From assembly GCA_017528345.1 (NCBI GenBank), contig JAFXOX010000009.1, positions 1 through 64,000 on the forward strand: 64,000 nt of DNA, in the 5' to 3' direction. Positions 9,424-19,403 of the stretch are shown one piece after another (the stretch's first letter is position 1; each line of letters begins with the position of its first letter). This stretch comes from Desulfovibrio sp. Lineage in GTDB: Bacteria > Desulfobacterota > Desulfovibrionia > Desulfovibrionales > Desulfovibrionaceae. The notes under the pieces were generated by a model. The model worked only from the letters and a program-made list of their open reading frames with translations. It was not told where the DNA came from and ran no database searches. The position numbers and the translations under genes are program-made.

Positions 9424-10239
9424 TCAGGACAAGGTTTTTGTGTTGTGGCGATTGAGAATACTGCGCTGGGCAAGCCAGTCTGCCATGGACAGACGAACTT
9501 TCTGCAGTTTGCCAGCAAGAGAGGAGAGATCGCGGGCTGCCTGACAGGAGGGCGCATAGAGCAGCAGGGCCTTTTGATGGCAGACAGCTTCTGGCAGTTT
9601 GCTGTCGCGGTGGACAAAGCCGAGAAGGACTGGTTCCACATGCAGGAAATGCAGACAGGCAGTTTTTAGTCGGTCATAGGTGCTTTGAGCTTCCTTGGCC
9701 GAGGCTGCCTCATTGACGATAATCATGAAGTCCTGCATGCCAAAACGGTTATTGAGGACCTTGATGAGGGCGTAGCCATCAGTCAATGAGGTGGGTTCTG
9801 GCGTGATGATAACAATGCGCATGGCGCTCATGGCCGCAAAGGTCTGGACATTTTCTGAAATGCCGGCACCCAGATCCATGAAGATAAAGTCATAGGCCGA
9901 AAGCAGTGGTTCGAGCTTGTCTATGAGGATATCACGCATTTCCGGCTTGAGATCGTTGAGCTCGGGAACGCCTGAGGCTGCGGGCAGCACGTCAAAGCCA
10001 TTGGGCTCCAGATTGTAGAGCACATCAGTGAGCTGGGCTTTGCCCATCAGTGTGTCCTGCAAATTGGCTTCAGGAGTGATGCCGAGAAGTACGTCGAGAT
10101 TGGCAAGACCCATGTCACAGTCCATCAAAAGGGGCTTGAAGCCAAGATGATAGAGTCCGTAGGCGAGATTGAGCGAAATATTGGTCTTGCCAACACCGCC
10201 TTTTCCACTGAGAATGGCCACACTTAAAGTACTGTTCAT
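9424..10239 (-). CDS. flhG: MinD/ParA-like ATPase, FlhG (FleN) type
   Basis: 271 aa. Deviant-Walker ATPase of the MinD superfamily; FlhG sets flagellar number and placement together with the GTPase FlhF. The Walker A segment SGKGGVGKTN lies at residues 11-20, then the switch DCDMGLANLDVLLG (39-52) and FMDLGAGIS (near 119-127). The GLANLDV element and overall length match FlhG rather than septum-site MinD. AGGA precedes the ATG. FlhF is not in this window. The next gene upstream (10352-11092) encodes a degenerate GGDEF-like protein, suggesting a shared signalling or motility context, and fliM is found at 46769-47749. Confidence 0.85.
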   Translation of the reverse strand: MNSTLSVAILSGKGGVGKTNISLNLAYGLYHLGFKPLLMDCDMGLANLDVLLGITPEANLQDTLMGKAQLTDVLYNLEPNGFDVLPAASGVPELNDLKPEMRDILIDKLEPLLSAYDFIFMDLGAGISENVQTFAAMSAMRIVIITPEPTSLTDGYALIKVLNNRFGMQDFMIIVNEAASAKEAQSTYDRLKTACLHFLHVEPVLLGFVHRDSKLPEAVCHQKALLLYAPSCQAARDLSSLAGKLQKVRLSMADWLAQRSILNRHNTKTLS

Positions 10240-10351
10240 AACTATCCTACATGCGGCAGCCCTTCACAAGGACACCGCGCGGTCTGAGCTTAGAGAAAGA
10301 GAGAAAGAGGCTCTCTGGATGCGTTGATAGCCGGGGTTCAAGGGATCGGCA

Positions 10352-11092
10352 TCAGGAAGTACCGAAAAAAAGAAAACGTTTTTCGTCAGAATGCACCAGC
10401 GTGGAGCGTTCATCCAGTGTCTCAGGGCCGATCTGATGAAGGTGGTCCTGCTCAGTGCAGGCCAGATGCAAAGCCTCTGTTGTACGCGCTATGAGCTCCT
10501 CTGCCGAATCTTTTTCGCCCTGGGCTATGCTCACAAGACCCATACACAAGAGAACGTCTCGTGTCTTTGAGGATTTGGCATAGGCCTTCTGGACTTCTTC
10601 GCAGAAATGGCGTGAGCGTACAGGGCCTGTGCCCGGTAGCAGCACTATGGGCTGGCCGTGGATATCCTGGGCAAGGCTGTCACAAGGCTCAAGATGCTTT
10701 TGCAGAAGCTTGTCGACCAGGTCCCAGAGCTTTGCCGCCTTTTCCGTGGGTCTGGGAGAGAGTGTGCAGGCCACAAGGCTAAGTTCTCCGCCTGTCCTGC
10801 GCATGCGCACAAGCTCCTGCTCAACCTGAGCCGTGAATTTTTCGGCCACAATGATTTTTTTTAGCTCTTCTCCCAGAAGCTGATCATCGGGGATTTTGCC
10901 CAGTGGCAGTTCAGAGACGGGCAGAGCTCCCCACTTGCTTGCCGGATAGGCCTTACAGAATTCCTTCCAGCGCGCCGGTGACATATTGTGAAGCACTCGG
11001 GCAATCAGAAGATCGTGGCCGCGTCCTTTGCCCTGTTTTTCCAGTTCTGCCAGCTCCTGGGCCAGAGCTCTGAAATCAATATTTTTGTTCAT
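10352..11092 (-). CDS. degenerate GGDEF-fold-like protein, unknown function
   Basis: 246 aa, soluble. The first 85 residues are helical and charged; residues about 95-225 have the layout of a GGDEF domain: an opening strand GGELSLVACTLS, a strand-turn-strand where GGDEF would be (DIHGQPIVLLPGTG) and a closing segment LLCMGLVSIAQGE followed by the helix AEELIARTTEALHLA. The active-site residues are absent, so it would be a binding or regulatory domain if the fold is right. It lies between prfB and flhG on the same strand, an arrangement I recall from related sulfate reducers. Family assignment is by pattern and should be taken as tentative. Confidence 0.6.
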   Translation of the reverse strand: MNKNIDFRALAQELAELEKQGKGRGHDLLIARVLHNMSPARWKEFCKAYPASKWGALPVSELPLGKIPDDQLLGEELKKIIVAEKFTAQVEQELVRMRRTGGELSLVACTLSPRPTEKAAKLWDLVDKLLQKHLEPCDSLAQDIHGQPIVLLPGTGPVRSRHFCEEVQKAYAKSSKTRDVLLCMGLVSIAQGEKDSAEELIARTTEALHLACTEQDHLHQIGPETLDERSTLVHSDEKRFLFFGTS

Positions 11093-11107
11093 AGCGCAGA
11101 AGAGATG

Positions 11108-12239
11108 TTACGCGTTGGCGCGGGCATTGTTGACAAGAAAGTCATGTTGCAGATGATCTATGCCGCCATCGAGGATGGCGTCAACATCCGTGTACTTTTT
11201 GCCGGTGCGGTGGTCGGTGACCAGACGGAAGGGCTGCAGGGTATAGGTCCTGATTTGGCTGCCAAAGTCAATGGCTCCCTTGTTGGCATAGGCCTGCTGA
11301 CGCTCTTTGTCGCGTTTGGCTTCTTCCAGAGCGTAGAGTCTCGCCTTGAGCACGCGCATGGCACCTTCGCGGTTATGCAGCTGAGAACGTTCATTCTGAC
11401 ACTGGACCACAACACCTGTGGGTAAATGGGTGATACGCACAGCTGAGCTTGTGGTATTCACACTTTGACCGCCCGGTCCACTTGAGTGGAAAATATCGAT
11501 ACGCAGATCCGATTCTTTGATTTCGATTTGAATGTCATCGCTCACATCGGCGATAACATCAACGGCGGTAAAGGACGTGTGCCGTCTACCCGAGGCGTCG
11601 AAGGGAGAAATACGGATCAAACGGTGGGTGCCGCGTTCGCTTTTCAAAAGCCCATAGGCATGAGGGCCTGAAATCCTCAGCGTCACGCGTTTGATGCCAG
11701 CTTCTTCTCCCGGCTGATAATCCAGCTCCTCGAGTTTATAGCCATGCTGCTGAGCCCAACGCGTATACATGCGCAGGAGCATTTCACCCCAGTCCTGGGA
11801 TTCTGTTCCGCCGGCACCGGGATGGATTTCCAGCAGCGCTGCACAGTCGTCATGGGGACCGTTGAGGAAGGTTAGAAGTTCGCTTTCTTCGACGAGTTCA
11901 CGAAAGGTTCTGAGCTCCTCTTCCAGACTTTCCAGAGCTTCGCTTTCTTCGCTTTCACTGGCCAATTCTAGCCATTCTTCAAATTCTTTGCGACATTCGG
12001 CAAGACGTGTCAGTCGTTTGACCTGTTCTTCGAGTTTGCCCTTTTCCTGAAGCAGAGGTGTCATGCTCTGGGGGTTTTCCCAGGCTTCGGGTTTGGCCAG
12101 CTCCTGCTCAATGGCTTCAAGTCTCTTTGTACTGCCGGGCAGGTCAAAGACTCCTCCAGAGCGCATCGTAGCGCTTGAGTACAGGCTGACTTTCGGCGCG
12201 GATATCGGAAAGGCGTACGGACAGATTCTGTTCAGGCAT
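11108..12239 (-). CDS. prfB: peptide chain release factor 2 (programmed +1 frameshift)
   Basis: RF2, which recognises UGA and UAA. Translation starts at ATG 12239 and reads 31 codons to CTT followed by an in-frame TGA (12144-12146); a +1 slip at CTT TGA C enters the long frame, giving about 376 aa. A Shine-Dalgarno-like GGAGG lies three bases before the CTT, the classic RF2 autoregulation arrangement. The protein has SPF in RISPFDASG, the specificity tripeptide of RF2, and GGQ in GPGGQSVN, the peptidyl-transferase centre motif. It sits between lnt and the GGDEF-like gene on the minus strand. Confidence 0.95.
12143..12157 (-). promoter_or_regulatory. prfB +1 programmed frameshift site
   Basis: On the minus strand the order is GGAGG, AGT, CTT, TGA, C. 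The internal Shine-Dalgarno-like element, the three-base spacer, the slippery CUU and the poorly terminating UGA-C match the canonical RF2 recoding site. When RF2 is scarce, termination at UGA is slow and the ribosome shifts into the main frame. Confidence 0.95.
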
Positions 12240-12272
12240 AATGTAACCTCGCTTGGCGTAAGCATTGCCGCA

Positions 12273-13871
12273 TCACAGTAGCGGCAGCTTCTGGGTGTGT
12301 CTACTTTTTTTTGCAGAGTAGCGACAGATGAAAAGAGTGAGCAGGCAGAGCACGGCAAAAAGGGCAAGCTGCCAATGCCAGTTGCGATGCAGAAAGCTTG
12401 GCTCATTGATCAGTTTCGCGCGTGCCGGCCAGCTTCCTGCCTGATCGCTAGGACCGGTCGCAACAAGGCGTCCTTGCTGGTCAATGACAGCCGAGATGCC
12501 GGTATTGGTAGCTCTGAGTATCCAGCGCTGCTGTTCAATGGCACGCAGGCAGGTCAGATAGAGATGTTGCCAGCGCGCAGGTGTCTGTCCGAACCAGCCG
12601 TCATTGCTGATATCAATGAGCAGATTGGCACCTTGACGGACGCGCTCCTGGGCAAGCCAGGGGAAAATGCCTTCGTAGCAGATAAGCATGCCGGCAGCCA
12701 TTTCGCCATAGCGCAGGGGCCCGCTATTGTGCCCCTCGGCATAGACACCGACACCCTGCAGCAGGGGTTTGAGAAAGTCAAAGTCCAGGAAGGCCGGGGT
12801 ATATTCACCAAAGGGTACGAGATGCTCTTTATCGTACTGGCCTCTGTCTTCGCCCTGATCGTCGAGAAGAATGGCTCGATTATAGATGCCACGCGGATTG
12901 CTGGCAGTTCCAGCGCCTGGGGTGCCAAAGAGCAGCGGACAGGCATGCTCGCGCGCTGTTTGGCGCACAAAACCCTGGAGGAGAAGATTGCGTTCGAAAA
13001 AAAAAGGGAGCGCTGTTTCTGGCCAGATGACGAGGACCTTGGGGTGGTCGAGCCTTTGCAGGCCTTCCTGTGTGAGCTTTCTGTAGTGTTCAACGGTTGC
13101 CCGCTGCATAGATGGGCGCCATTTCTGATTCTGATCGATATTGCCTTCCACAAAAAGGACTCCCAGACTCATGGGACCCTCAGGTTGTGTCACAAGAGGT
13201 GAACCTTTGAGACACAAAAAGCCAAAAGCTATGTGGACAGCAATCAGTGTACAGGCAGCTATGCTCAAGGGCCATTTGGGACGTTGATCAAGACAGAAGG
13301 GCAAGATCAGGGGGTGCAAGGCCAGTAGCCAGAAAAAAACAGTACCATACTGGCTGATATAGGCTGCTGATTGCACGAGTGCAGGCCATTGTACCAGGGC
13401 CCCTGCTAGAGGCAGCCAGGGAAAACCTGTGAGAGGCGCTGCTATCAGCTCAAGGAAAGTCCAAGAGCAGGCAGCTGCCACAGGCAGAAACCAGGGGGAA
13501 AGATAGCGCGCAAGATACAGAAAGAGGCAGTGCAGAGCAAAAAAGGCCGCCAGACAGAAGATCACGGCAAAGGCACAAAGAGCCGCAAAAATCCAGGGAA
13601 TACCGCCCACACGGTGAATGGGCAGCATCAGCCAATAAAGCACAAGGGTCATGCCTGGAAGATTGCTCACCAAGCCAAGGAAAAAAGCCTGTCTGGCAGA
13701 TGCCGAGAAAAGACCCATGAGGCTGAGGGCAAGAGGCCAGGCCAGAACCAGGGGGGGGAGACTGGCAAAGTCATTGGGAAAGCCAAGGCAGAGACCAAGG
13801 CTAGCGATGACTGCAAGGGCGAGAAAACGCCTGCGTTCCTGGCTGAGGGGGAAAAGACGTAGGCTAAACAT
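12273..13871 (-). CDS. lnt: apolipoprotein N-acyltransferase
   Basis: 532 aa inner-membrane enzyme performing the last step of lipoprotein maturation, acylation of the N-terminal cysteine. Several hydrophobic helices fill residues 1-200 and a last one lies near 505-525; between them is a periplasmic nitrilase-like domain. WPETALPFF carries the catalytic Glu region, KEHLVPFGEY the catalytic Lys, and CYEGIFP the catalytic Cys, with LIDISNDGWFG after it. It is separated by 5 nt from the corC-like gene upstream, an old and common association, and lies 33 nt upstream of prfB. Confidence 0.94.
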   Translation of the reverse strand: MFSLRLFPLSQERRRFLALAVIASLGLCLGFPNDFASLPPLVLAWPLALSLMGLFSASARQAFFLGLVSNLPGMTLVLYWLMLPIHRVGGIPWIFAALCAFAVIFCLAAFFALHCLFLYLARYLSPWFLPVAAACSWTFLELIAAPLTGFPWLPLAGALVQWPALVQSAAYISQYGTVFFWLLALHPLILPFCLDQRPKWPLSIAACTLIAVHIAFGFLCLKGSPLVTQPEGPMSLGVLFVEGNIDQNQKWRPSMQRATVEHYRKLTQEGLQRLDHPKVLVIWPETALPFFFERNLLLQGFVRQTAREHACPLLFGTPGAGTASNPRGIYNRAILLDDQGEDRGQYDKEHLVPFGEYTPAFLDFDFLKPLLQGVGVYAEGHNSGPLRYGEMAAGMLICYEGIFPWLAQERVRQGANLLIDISNDGWFGQTPARWQHLYLTCLRAIEQQRWILRATNTGISAVIDQQGRLVATGPSDQAGSWPARAKLINEPSFLHRNWHWQLALFAVLCLLTLFICRYSAKKSRHTQKLPLL

Positions 13872-13876
13872 GAGGC

Positions 13877-14758
13877 CTAGGACAGGTCAGCATCTGCGTC
13901 TGCCCGTTTGACCGGGATGAGCGCTCTTTCCTCAGGGTGGGCAGGTTCCAGACGCAGACGGTGGATGAGCTTGGCGTCACTGTCAAGCACGGTCAACAGC
14001 CAGCCGTGCAGGCTGAAAGTCTGATTGGGGGCGGGAACATTGCCTGAGAGCATGCAGAGATAGCCGCCGATGGTGTCCACTTCATCGTTTTCCAGCTCAA
14101 GCCCAAGTTCCGTGAGGTCTTCGAGATTAGCCCGTCCAGTCAGTTCGTAGACATCATCGCCAAGAGCTCTGATGTCTTCCTCCTTGGGAGCATCATGCTC
14201 ATCTTCGATATCACCGACGATTTCTTCAATGACATCCTCAATGGTAATCAGCCCTGAGGTGCCCCCATACTCATCGAGAGCAATGGCAATATGCTGCTTT
14301 CTGGTGCGAAATTCCTGGAGGAGGGTGCGCGTGGACTTGGTGTCAGGAACAAAAAAAGGTTCCCGCATGATGTCGGTAATGGAAAGGCTGCCGCGATTTT
14401 CATCCACAAAACAGGGCAGAATGTCCTTGGCATGGACAATGCCCACGATATTGTCGCGTGTTTCACGAAAGACAGGAATGCGCGAGTGGCCTGAACTGAC
14501 AATAAGTCGTGCCACATCGGCAAGACTGCTTTCCAAGGGAATGCAGTCCATGTCAGTACGCGGGGTCATGGTATCGTGAACCAGAAGATCATTGAAACGC
14601 AGAATGCCCAAGAGCATGGATTTCTCTTCTGGTTCAACCTCTCCTTCGGCACTGGCATCAAGTATGGCCTGTTCCAGTTTTTCCTCATTGCTGTCGCGGC
14701 AGAAGAGTCTGCTTAAACGCGACCAGATGGTACTGTGCGACTCTGTAGAATCGTCCAC
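13877..14758 (-). CDS. corC: CorC/HlyC-type CBS-domain protein
   Basis: 293 aa. Soluble protein with a CBS pair and a C-terminal transporter-associated CorC_HlyC domain. The N-terminal acidic stretch (DASAEGEVEPEEKSMLLGIL) leads to VHDTMTPRTDMDCIP near residues 55-70, the hallmark of the family; the second CBS repeat includes DEYGGTSGLITIEDVIEEIVGDI; the C-terminal domain spans about 215-285. There is no DUF21 membrane domain, as in E. coli CorC. Members are linked to magnesium/cobalt efflux and to apolipoprotein processing; the tight corC-lnt pairing here fits the known linkage. Confidence 0.88.
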   Translation of the reverse strand: MDDSTESHSTIWSRLSRLFCRDSNEEKLEQAILDASAEGEVEPEEKSMLLGILRFNDLLVHDTMTPRTDMDCIPLESSLADVARLIVSSGHSRIPVFRETRDNIVGIVHAKDILPCFVDENRGSLSITDIMREPFFVPDTKSTRTLLQEFRTRKQHIAIALDEYGGTSGLITIEDVIEEIVGDIEDEHDAPKEEDIRALGDDVYELTGRANLEDLTELGLELENDEVDTIGGYLCMLSGNVPAPNQTFSLHGWLLTVLDSDAKLIHRLRLEPAHPEERALIPVKRADADADLS

Positions 14759-14797
14759 GTGAAGTCTCCTTTCATCCCGTGGATGGGTAGGGCTGTT

Positions 14798-15787
14798 CTA
14801 GGTCGTTTTACGCTGTTCTATATCCATTTTTGTAACCCACTGCAATATGGGTCCAATACCGGTTGCCTTCGCCTGATGGAACCAGTTGATATTCTTATTG
14901 CCTTTTTCCAGCAACGCCCAGTTTGTGAACTCAATCCCTAGAATTTTGGTGGCATCGTTGTCCTGAGCCTGACGGATATTCGTGATGCGCCCTGTGCAGC
15001 AGAAATTGACAAGACGTTCTTCACCATGCATGGATTCATTGTAGACCAGAAGACAGAGAATTTGTCCGTCTTTGACAATGCGTTCATCTTCTGTCGTCGT
15101 CTGCAGGCGCAGACCTATGCCCGAGCCCGAAATATCTTCCACATAGAGGGAGAAGATATCATCACTCTCAGCGCCCTTGCGGATCTTGCAGCTGAGAAAG
15201 GGGGCTCCAACGTCATTGGTTGAACGAGGCAGGGGATCTGTGGGCGCAAGTAACCAAAGCGCCAGCACCCGTACCGTATTGGGCAGGGGGGCGATGCGGA
15301 AAAAAGCACGCTTTTGTCCGATCTCCAGACTTTTGGGAATTTCCGTGCAGACAGTTGAGGATTTCTGGCGTGCATTGATGGCCACAACAGAGACGTGGAA
15401 TTTGTGAAAATGACGAACGCCCTTTTCGACCACAGAGAAGAAAATATCTGCCTTGGTTGCGACCCAGACGCTGGCCACGTGGTGGAGCACGTTGAAATGA
15501 AGGGAATCCCCTTTAATGAGCTCCAGAATACTTGAGTAAGAGACACGGTTACTCTGTTCGCCAAGCTGTATCTCGAAATTCTGGTTTTGCAGCTGGGCCA
15601 TTTCCAGCAGTTCCCGAATTCTTGCCTTATTGCGCATGGCCTGCTGACGCAGACGGTAGCGGTTGAGCTCACGGAACAGAAAAAAGAGAAAAGGCAGGGC
15701 CAGAAACAGGGCAAAGAGCAACAACTCTCCACTGCTCCGCGTGGCGAGAAAAAACTGTAAGGAATCAAAAATACTTGTGTGCTCCAC
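14798..15787 (-). CDS. membrane-anchored PilZ-domain protein
   Basis: 329 aa. One N-terminal membrane helix (about 20-40) followed by a charged helix, then a YcgR-like N-terminal beta region and a PilZ domain. The c-di-GMP-binding signature is present as QKRAFFR (the RxxxR switch) near residue 175 and DISGSGIG near 230 (the D/NxSxxG motif). It should therefore bind c-di-GMP at the membrane. Start is GTG with GGGAAAAG upstream. The gene stands alone between mnmG and corC. Together with the EAL protein at 2586-4805 it indicates c-di-GMP control, plausibly of motility. Confidence 0.8.
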   Translation of the reverse strand: MEHTSIFDSLQFFLATRSSGELLLFALFLALPFLFFLFRELNRYRLRQQAMRNKARIRELLEMAQLQNQNFEIQLGEQSNRVSYSSILELIKGDSLHFNVLHHVASVWVATKADIFFSVVEKGVRHFHKFHVSVVAINARQKSSTVCTEIPKSLEIGQKRAFFRIAPLPNTVRVLALWLLAPTDPLPRSTNDVGAPFLSCKIRKGAESDDIFSLYVEDISGSGIGLRLQTTTEDERIVKDGQILCLLVYNESMHGEERLVNFCCTGRITNIRQAQDNDATKILGIEFTNWALLEKGNKNINWFHQAKATGIGPILQWVTKMDIEQRKTT

Positions 15788-15827
15788 TGCACTTTTCCCT
15801 ATGTAGACCGTTTTAAGAAAAACTTTT

Positions 15828-17696
15828 TTAGCGTAATCGGCGTTTTTTATGCAAATGGATTTCTAGACAGTTCAGCGCAGCGGGCGTAACCCCTGAAATA
15901 CGGCTGGCCTGGGCAAGATTCTGAGGCCTGATGCGCGAAAGTTTTTCAATGACCTCAAGGGTCAGTCCTGGCACTGCACTGTAATCGAGATCCTCAGGCA
16001 GAAGGTTTTCAGAGAGATGGCGACTGCGTTCCACAAGCTGCTCTTCACGGGCGAGGTAGCCTGCATATTTGATGTCGGTCTGGACACTGAAGAGAACATC
16101 TTCTGGGAGTTCATGCACAAGCTGAGCCGCAGGACTGTTTTCCTGAAGATCCAGAAGCGCCGCAAGCTTTTGCATGGTCATGTCCGAGCGCCGCAGCAGG
16201 TCGCGTACATTCTGGCCCTTGAATTCCTCATAGCCGGCATGGGCGCCGATAAATTCACACGCAAGGCGCGTGTGCAGAAGGGTCTTCTGCTCTTCCTTGC
16301 GTTGAAACTGCGCAAAGGCCTGCTCATTGACAAGACCCAGTCTGTGTCCTTCTGCTGTCAGACGGGCATCGGCATTGTCCTCACGCAAAAGGAGCCTGTG
16401 TTCCGCACGTGAGGTAAACATGCGGTAGGGCTCATTGGTGCCCAGAGTGACTAAATCGTCCACAAGGACGGCCATATAGGCCTGATCGCGTCTTGGGGTG
16501 AACGGCGCAAGATCCTTCTGCTGGGCAGCTATGTTCAGAGCTGCCCAGAGTCCTTGGGCTGCGGCCTCCTCATAGCCGGAGGTGCCATTAATCTGTCCGG
16601 CCATCCAGAGCCCTGGCAGGTTTTTGCATTCCAGGGTCAGGGCCAGTTGCGTGGGATCGGAAAAATCGTATTCAATAGCATAGCCAGGCCGCAACATCAC
16701 AGCGTGTTCCAAGCCTTGTATACTATGAATCATTGCTTGCTGAATATCAAGAGGCAGGCTTGTGGAGATACCGTTAGCGTAGATCTCCTGGCTTTCAAGG
16801 CCTTCGGGTTCGAGAAAAACGTGGTGACGCTCATGGTGGGGGAAACGGGCCACTTTGTCCTCAATGGAGGGACAGTAGCGAGCGCCTGTGCCCTGGATGA
16901 CGCCAGTGAAGAGAGGACTTCGGTCAAAGCCCGTTTTGATGATCTCATGGGCACGGGCATTGGTCCAGGTAATGTGACAGGAGACCTGCCTGAGAGCAGG
17001 CTTTGGCCCCTGAAAACTGAACTGTGGCAGCGGCTCGTCGCCTTTCTGCTCTTCAAGTTTGGAAAAATCAATGGAACTGCGTAGAAGGCGCGGCGTTGTG
17101 CCGGTTTTAAGACGGCCTAGACGCAGACCCAGGGAGGCAAGACTGGCTGAAAGTCCGTGCGCTGCGGCGTCCCCCATGCGACCGGCTGAGAAATGTTTCA
17201 GCCCAACATGGATCATGCCCTCAAGAAATGTGCCTGTAGTCAGAAGAACGGCCTTGGCCTGGAAGCGGCAGCCGAGCCTTGTGATCACCCCTGTGACGCG
17301 ATTGTCTGTTGTGATCAGCTCTTCGACGCTATCCTGCCAGAGACGGATATTGTGCAGAGCAAAAAGGGAATGACGAACATGGCGCTGATAGCTGTCGCGG
17401 TCCATTTGGGCTCGTGTGGCACGTACAGCAGGTCCTTTGCTGGCATTTAGGGTCCTGAACTGAATACCAGAAGCATCTGCCCACAGCCCCATCATGCCGC
17501 CAAGAGCGTCGATTTCCCTGACCATATGTCCTTTGGCAAGGCCGCCGATGGCCGGATTGCAGGAAAGGTATCCAAGACGGTCAAGGTTGGAGGTAATCAG
17601 AAGGACGGAAAGCCCCAAACGGGCCAGCGCGCAGGCAGCTTCACTTCCGGCATGACCTGCTCCGGCAATGATGCAGTCAAACTGTGCCTCATGCAT
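15828..17696 (-). CDS. mnmG: tRNA modification enzyme MnmG (GidA)
   Basis: 622 aa, full family length. FAD- and methylene-tetrahydrofolate-dependent enzyme that with MnmE makes the 5-carboxymethylaminomethyl group of U34 in certain tRNAs. The dinucleotide-binding motif [10 protein letters not shown] lies at residues 12-21, [13 protein letters not shown] near 45-57, and TTGTFLEG near 153. The C-terminal helical region closes with [18 protein letters not shown]. The first 8 nt overlap the stop of the M20 peptidase gene, indicating coupling. MnmE is encoded at the right end of this window. Confidence 0.96.
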   Translation of the reverse strand: MHEAQFDCIIAGAGHAGSEAACALARLGLSVLLITSNLDRLGYLSCNPAIGGLAKGHMVREIDALGGMMGLWADASGIQFRTLNASKGPAVRATRAQMDRDSYQRHVRHSLFALHNIRLWQDSVEELITTDNRVTGVITRLGCRFQAKAVLLTTGTFLEGMIHVGLKHFSAGRMGDAAAHGLSASLASLGLRLGRLKTGTTPRLLRSSIDFSKLEEQKGDEPLPQFSFQGPKPALRQVSCHITWTNARAHEIIKTGFDRSPLFTGVIQGTGARYCPSIEDKVARFPHHERHHVFLEPEGLESQEIYANGISTSLPLDIQQAMIHSIQGLEHAVMLRPGYAIEYDFSDPTQLALTLECKNLPGLWMAGQINGTSGYEEAAAQGLWAALNIAAQQKDLAPFTPRRDQAYMAVLVDDLVTLGTNEPYRMFTSRAEHRLLLREDNADARLTAEGHRLGLVNEQAFAQFQRKEEQKTLLHTRLACEFIGAHAGYEEFKGQNVRDLLRRSDMTMQKLAALLDLQENSPAAQLVHELPEDVLFSVQTDIKYAGYLAREEQLVERSRHLSENLLPEDLDYSAVPGLTLEVIEKLSRIRPQNLAQASRISGVTPAALNCLEIHLHKKRRLR

Positions 17697-18939
17697 AGGC
17701 GTGCATCAAAAGGTGCGCAAAGACGCAGCTGTCGTTTTGTATGGCAGAAATAGAGGCATGTTCATCAGGACTGTGACAGGTATTCAAAAGACAGGCCCAG
17801 ACCATAGCCGGAAGACCCCGATCTCTGAGCAATGCGGCCACAGTGCCTCCCCCGACACCGCCTACTCGAGCTTTTGTGCCGTAGACGGCTGCAATAGCCT
17901 TTTGCAGGTCTAGCACATGAGGATGGCAGGGATCCATAGAGCTTGCTTTTTGCTCATTTTCCACACTGATGGTAACCTCGACACCAAAATCGCAAGCTGT
18001 TTTCTGCACAAGCTGTGTGACAGCCGCAAGCACGCTCTGTGGAGAAATGGCTGGCAGAATGCGGCAATCAAGATAAAACGTATCACTGCCTGGCAGAATA
18101 TTGATGGCCTGAGCATTAGGTTCATGGCGACTGGGGACAAATGTCGAATGAGGCGGGGAAAAGAGTCTATCGTTTTGGGGAAAAAGTGCCGGCAGCTCCT
18201 TGTGCAGGGCAAGAACCATAGCTGAAGCTGCGACAAAGGCATTACGGCCTTTTTCAGGCGTTGAAGCATGACATTGCTGGCCTGTAGTTGTCACTTTCAG
18301 CCAGAGGGTTGTTTTTTCGGCCACTTCAATCACGTCTGCCCCGGGCTGACCAAAGTCAGGCACTACATAGCAGTCGTTGTCTGAAAAAAGTTCGGGCGCT
18401 GTCTTCAGAAGATAATCGAGTCCGTAGTGATTGCCACATTCTTCATCCGCCATGAAGACAAGGCCAAGTGTCTGAGAGGGCGTGATTTTGAGCGACATCA
18501 GAGCATGAGCGAGAAGCAGGGACGAGACAATGCCCTGCTGATTATCTTCCACGCCACGGCCATAGAGCAGATCTCCCTGTCTGCGAACCTTCCAGGGATC
18601 ACTGCTCCAGGCATTGAGATCACCTGCACCGACAACATCCATGTGGCTGAAAATCCACAGGGTCTTTTGACTTTGACCGGGAATGCGACAGACGATATTG
18701 GGACGCAGACCAGAACTGACACGGTTATCGATGGCATCAAAACGCCTGCAATCTGTGATCCCAAAGCTTTGCAGCAGCTCTTCAAGCCATGCGGCCTTGG
18801 CAAACTCGCCTTCTCCACCGTGTTCCGGCGGCAGGGCGCGCGTGGCGGTTAATGCGCTTTGCCAATCGACAATACGCTGCTCGCCAGTCTTGAGAAGCGA
18901 CAAAAGTCGGGAAAGATCGTACTCGGCACTTTGGCTCAT
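17689..18939 (-). CDS. M20-family metallopeptidase (ArgE/DapE-like)
   Basis: 416 aa. Di-zinc amidohydrolase/peptidase of the M20 clan. The first metal motif is FSHMDVV near residue 93-99, the catalytic Glu pair is in [10 protein letters not shown] near 163-172, and DFGQPGAD follows as the next metal segment; the dimerisation domain is in the middle. Substrate could be a dipeptide or an N-acyl amino acid, and the sequence does not decide between them. AGGA lies before the ATG, and the 3' end overlaps mnmG by 8 nt. An identical role to DapE is unlikely because no dap context is present. Confidence 0.85.
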   Translation of the reverse strand: MSQSAEYDLSRLLSLLKTGEQRIVDWQSALTATRALPPEHGGEGEFAKAAWLEELLQSFGITDCRRFDAIDNRVSSGLRPNIVCRIPGQSQKTLWIFSHMDVVGAGDLNAWSSDPWKVRRQGDLLYGRGVEDNQQGIVSSLLLAHALMSLKITPSQTLGLVFMADEECGNHYGLDYLLKTAPELFSDNDCYVVPDFGQPGADVIEVAEKTTLWLKVTTTGQQCHASTPEKGRNAFVAASAMVLALHKELPALFPQNDRLFSPPHSTFVPSRHEPNAQAINILPGSDTFYLDCRILPAISPQSVLAAVTQLVQKTACDFGVEVTISVENEQKASSMDPCHPHVLDLQKAIAAVYGTKARVGGVGGGTVAALLRDRGLPAMVWACLLNTCHSPDEHASISAIQNDSCVFAHLLMHAYA

Positions 18940-19087
18940 AAAAAGTCCTAACTGATAGAAATAATTTTGCTTTTTTCCTAGCGTACTTTACGTCCTTGCG
19001 CAAGCAGGAAGGCCTTGAGCCAACGCGCCGTAAAAGCTAGCCCTTCAGGGTGACAGTGGTGCGTTCGCCTTGAGTCGGACTTGATTC

Positions 19088-19116
19088 TTGTGCAGAGGTC
19101 GAGAAGTGGCTATATT
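19088..19116 (+). promoter_or_regulatory. candidate sigma-70 promoter for rubredoxin gene
   Basis: TTGTGC and TATATT are separated by 17 bp and lie 34 nt before the rubredoxin start. The -10 box is good, the -35 box weak. Confidence 0.45.
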
Positions 19117-19149
19117 ATATGTGCTAACTACGCTTAATAGGGAGGTGTT

Positions 19150-19341
19150 ATGGCTGATTTACAGGATATGTGGCAGTGCCAGGTGGGCAATTGTGGCTAT
19201 ATCTACAATCCCGACAAGGGTGACCGCAAGCACAAGATCCCTGCGGGTACAAAGTTTGAGGATTTACCCGATGACTGGCGTTGCCCTGTTTGCGGGTCCA
19301 CCAAGAAAATGTTTCGTCGACTGAGTGAAGTTCAAGCCTAA
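19150..19341 (+). CDS. rubredoxin with C-x4-C first knuckle
   Basis: 63 aa cytoplasmic one-electron carrier with a single Fe(Cys)4 centre. The second knuckle is the usual CPVCG, while the first is CQVGNCGY, a C-x4-C spacing instead of C-x2-C. This spacing is known from rubredoxin-2 of Desulfovibrio desulfuricans and loosens the loop around the iron. [19 protein letters not shown] and the terminal KKMF agree with the family. A good ribosome site (GGAGG) precedes the ATG. It is monocistronic, with a promoter candidate and a strong terminator. Confidence 0.92.
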   Translation: MADLQDMWQCQVGNCGYIYNPDKGDRKHKIPAGTKFEDLPDDWRCPVCGSTKKMFRRLSEVQA

Positions 19342-19366
19342 ATGCTTATCTCTGACGAACTTTATC

Positions 19367-19403
19367 AGCGTCTGTGTGCCTTTGCACTCAGACGCTATTT
19401 TTT
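19367..19403 (+). terminator. intrinsic terminator after rubredoxin
   Basis: AGCGTCTG and CAGACGCT form a long stem extended by GTGC/GCAC, followed by a T run. The hairpin overlaps the 3' end of the convergent uvrC gene. Confidence 0.85.

Noticed and set aside
12144..12239. prfB looks broken by an in-frame stop
   Set aside because: The stop is the known programmed +1 frameshift site with all elements in place.
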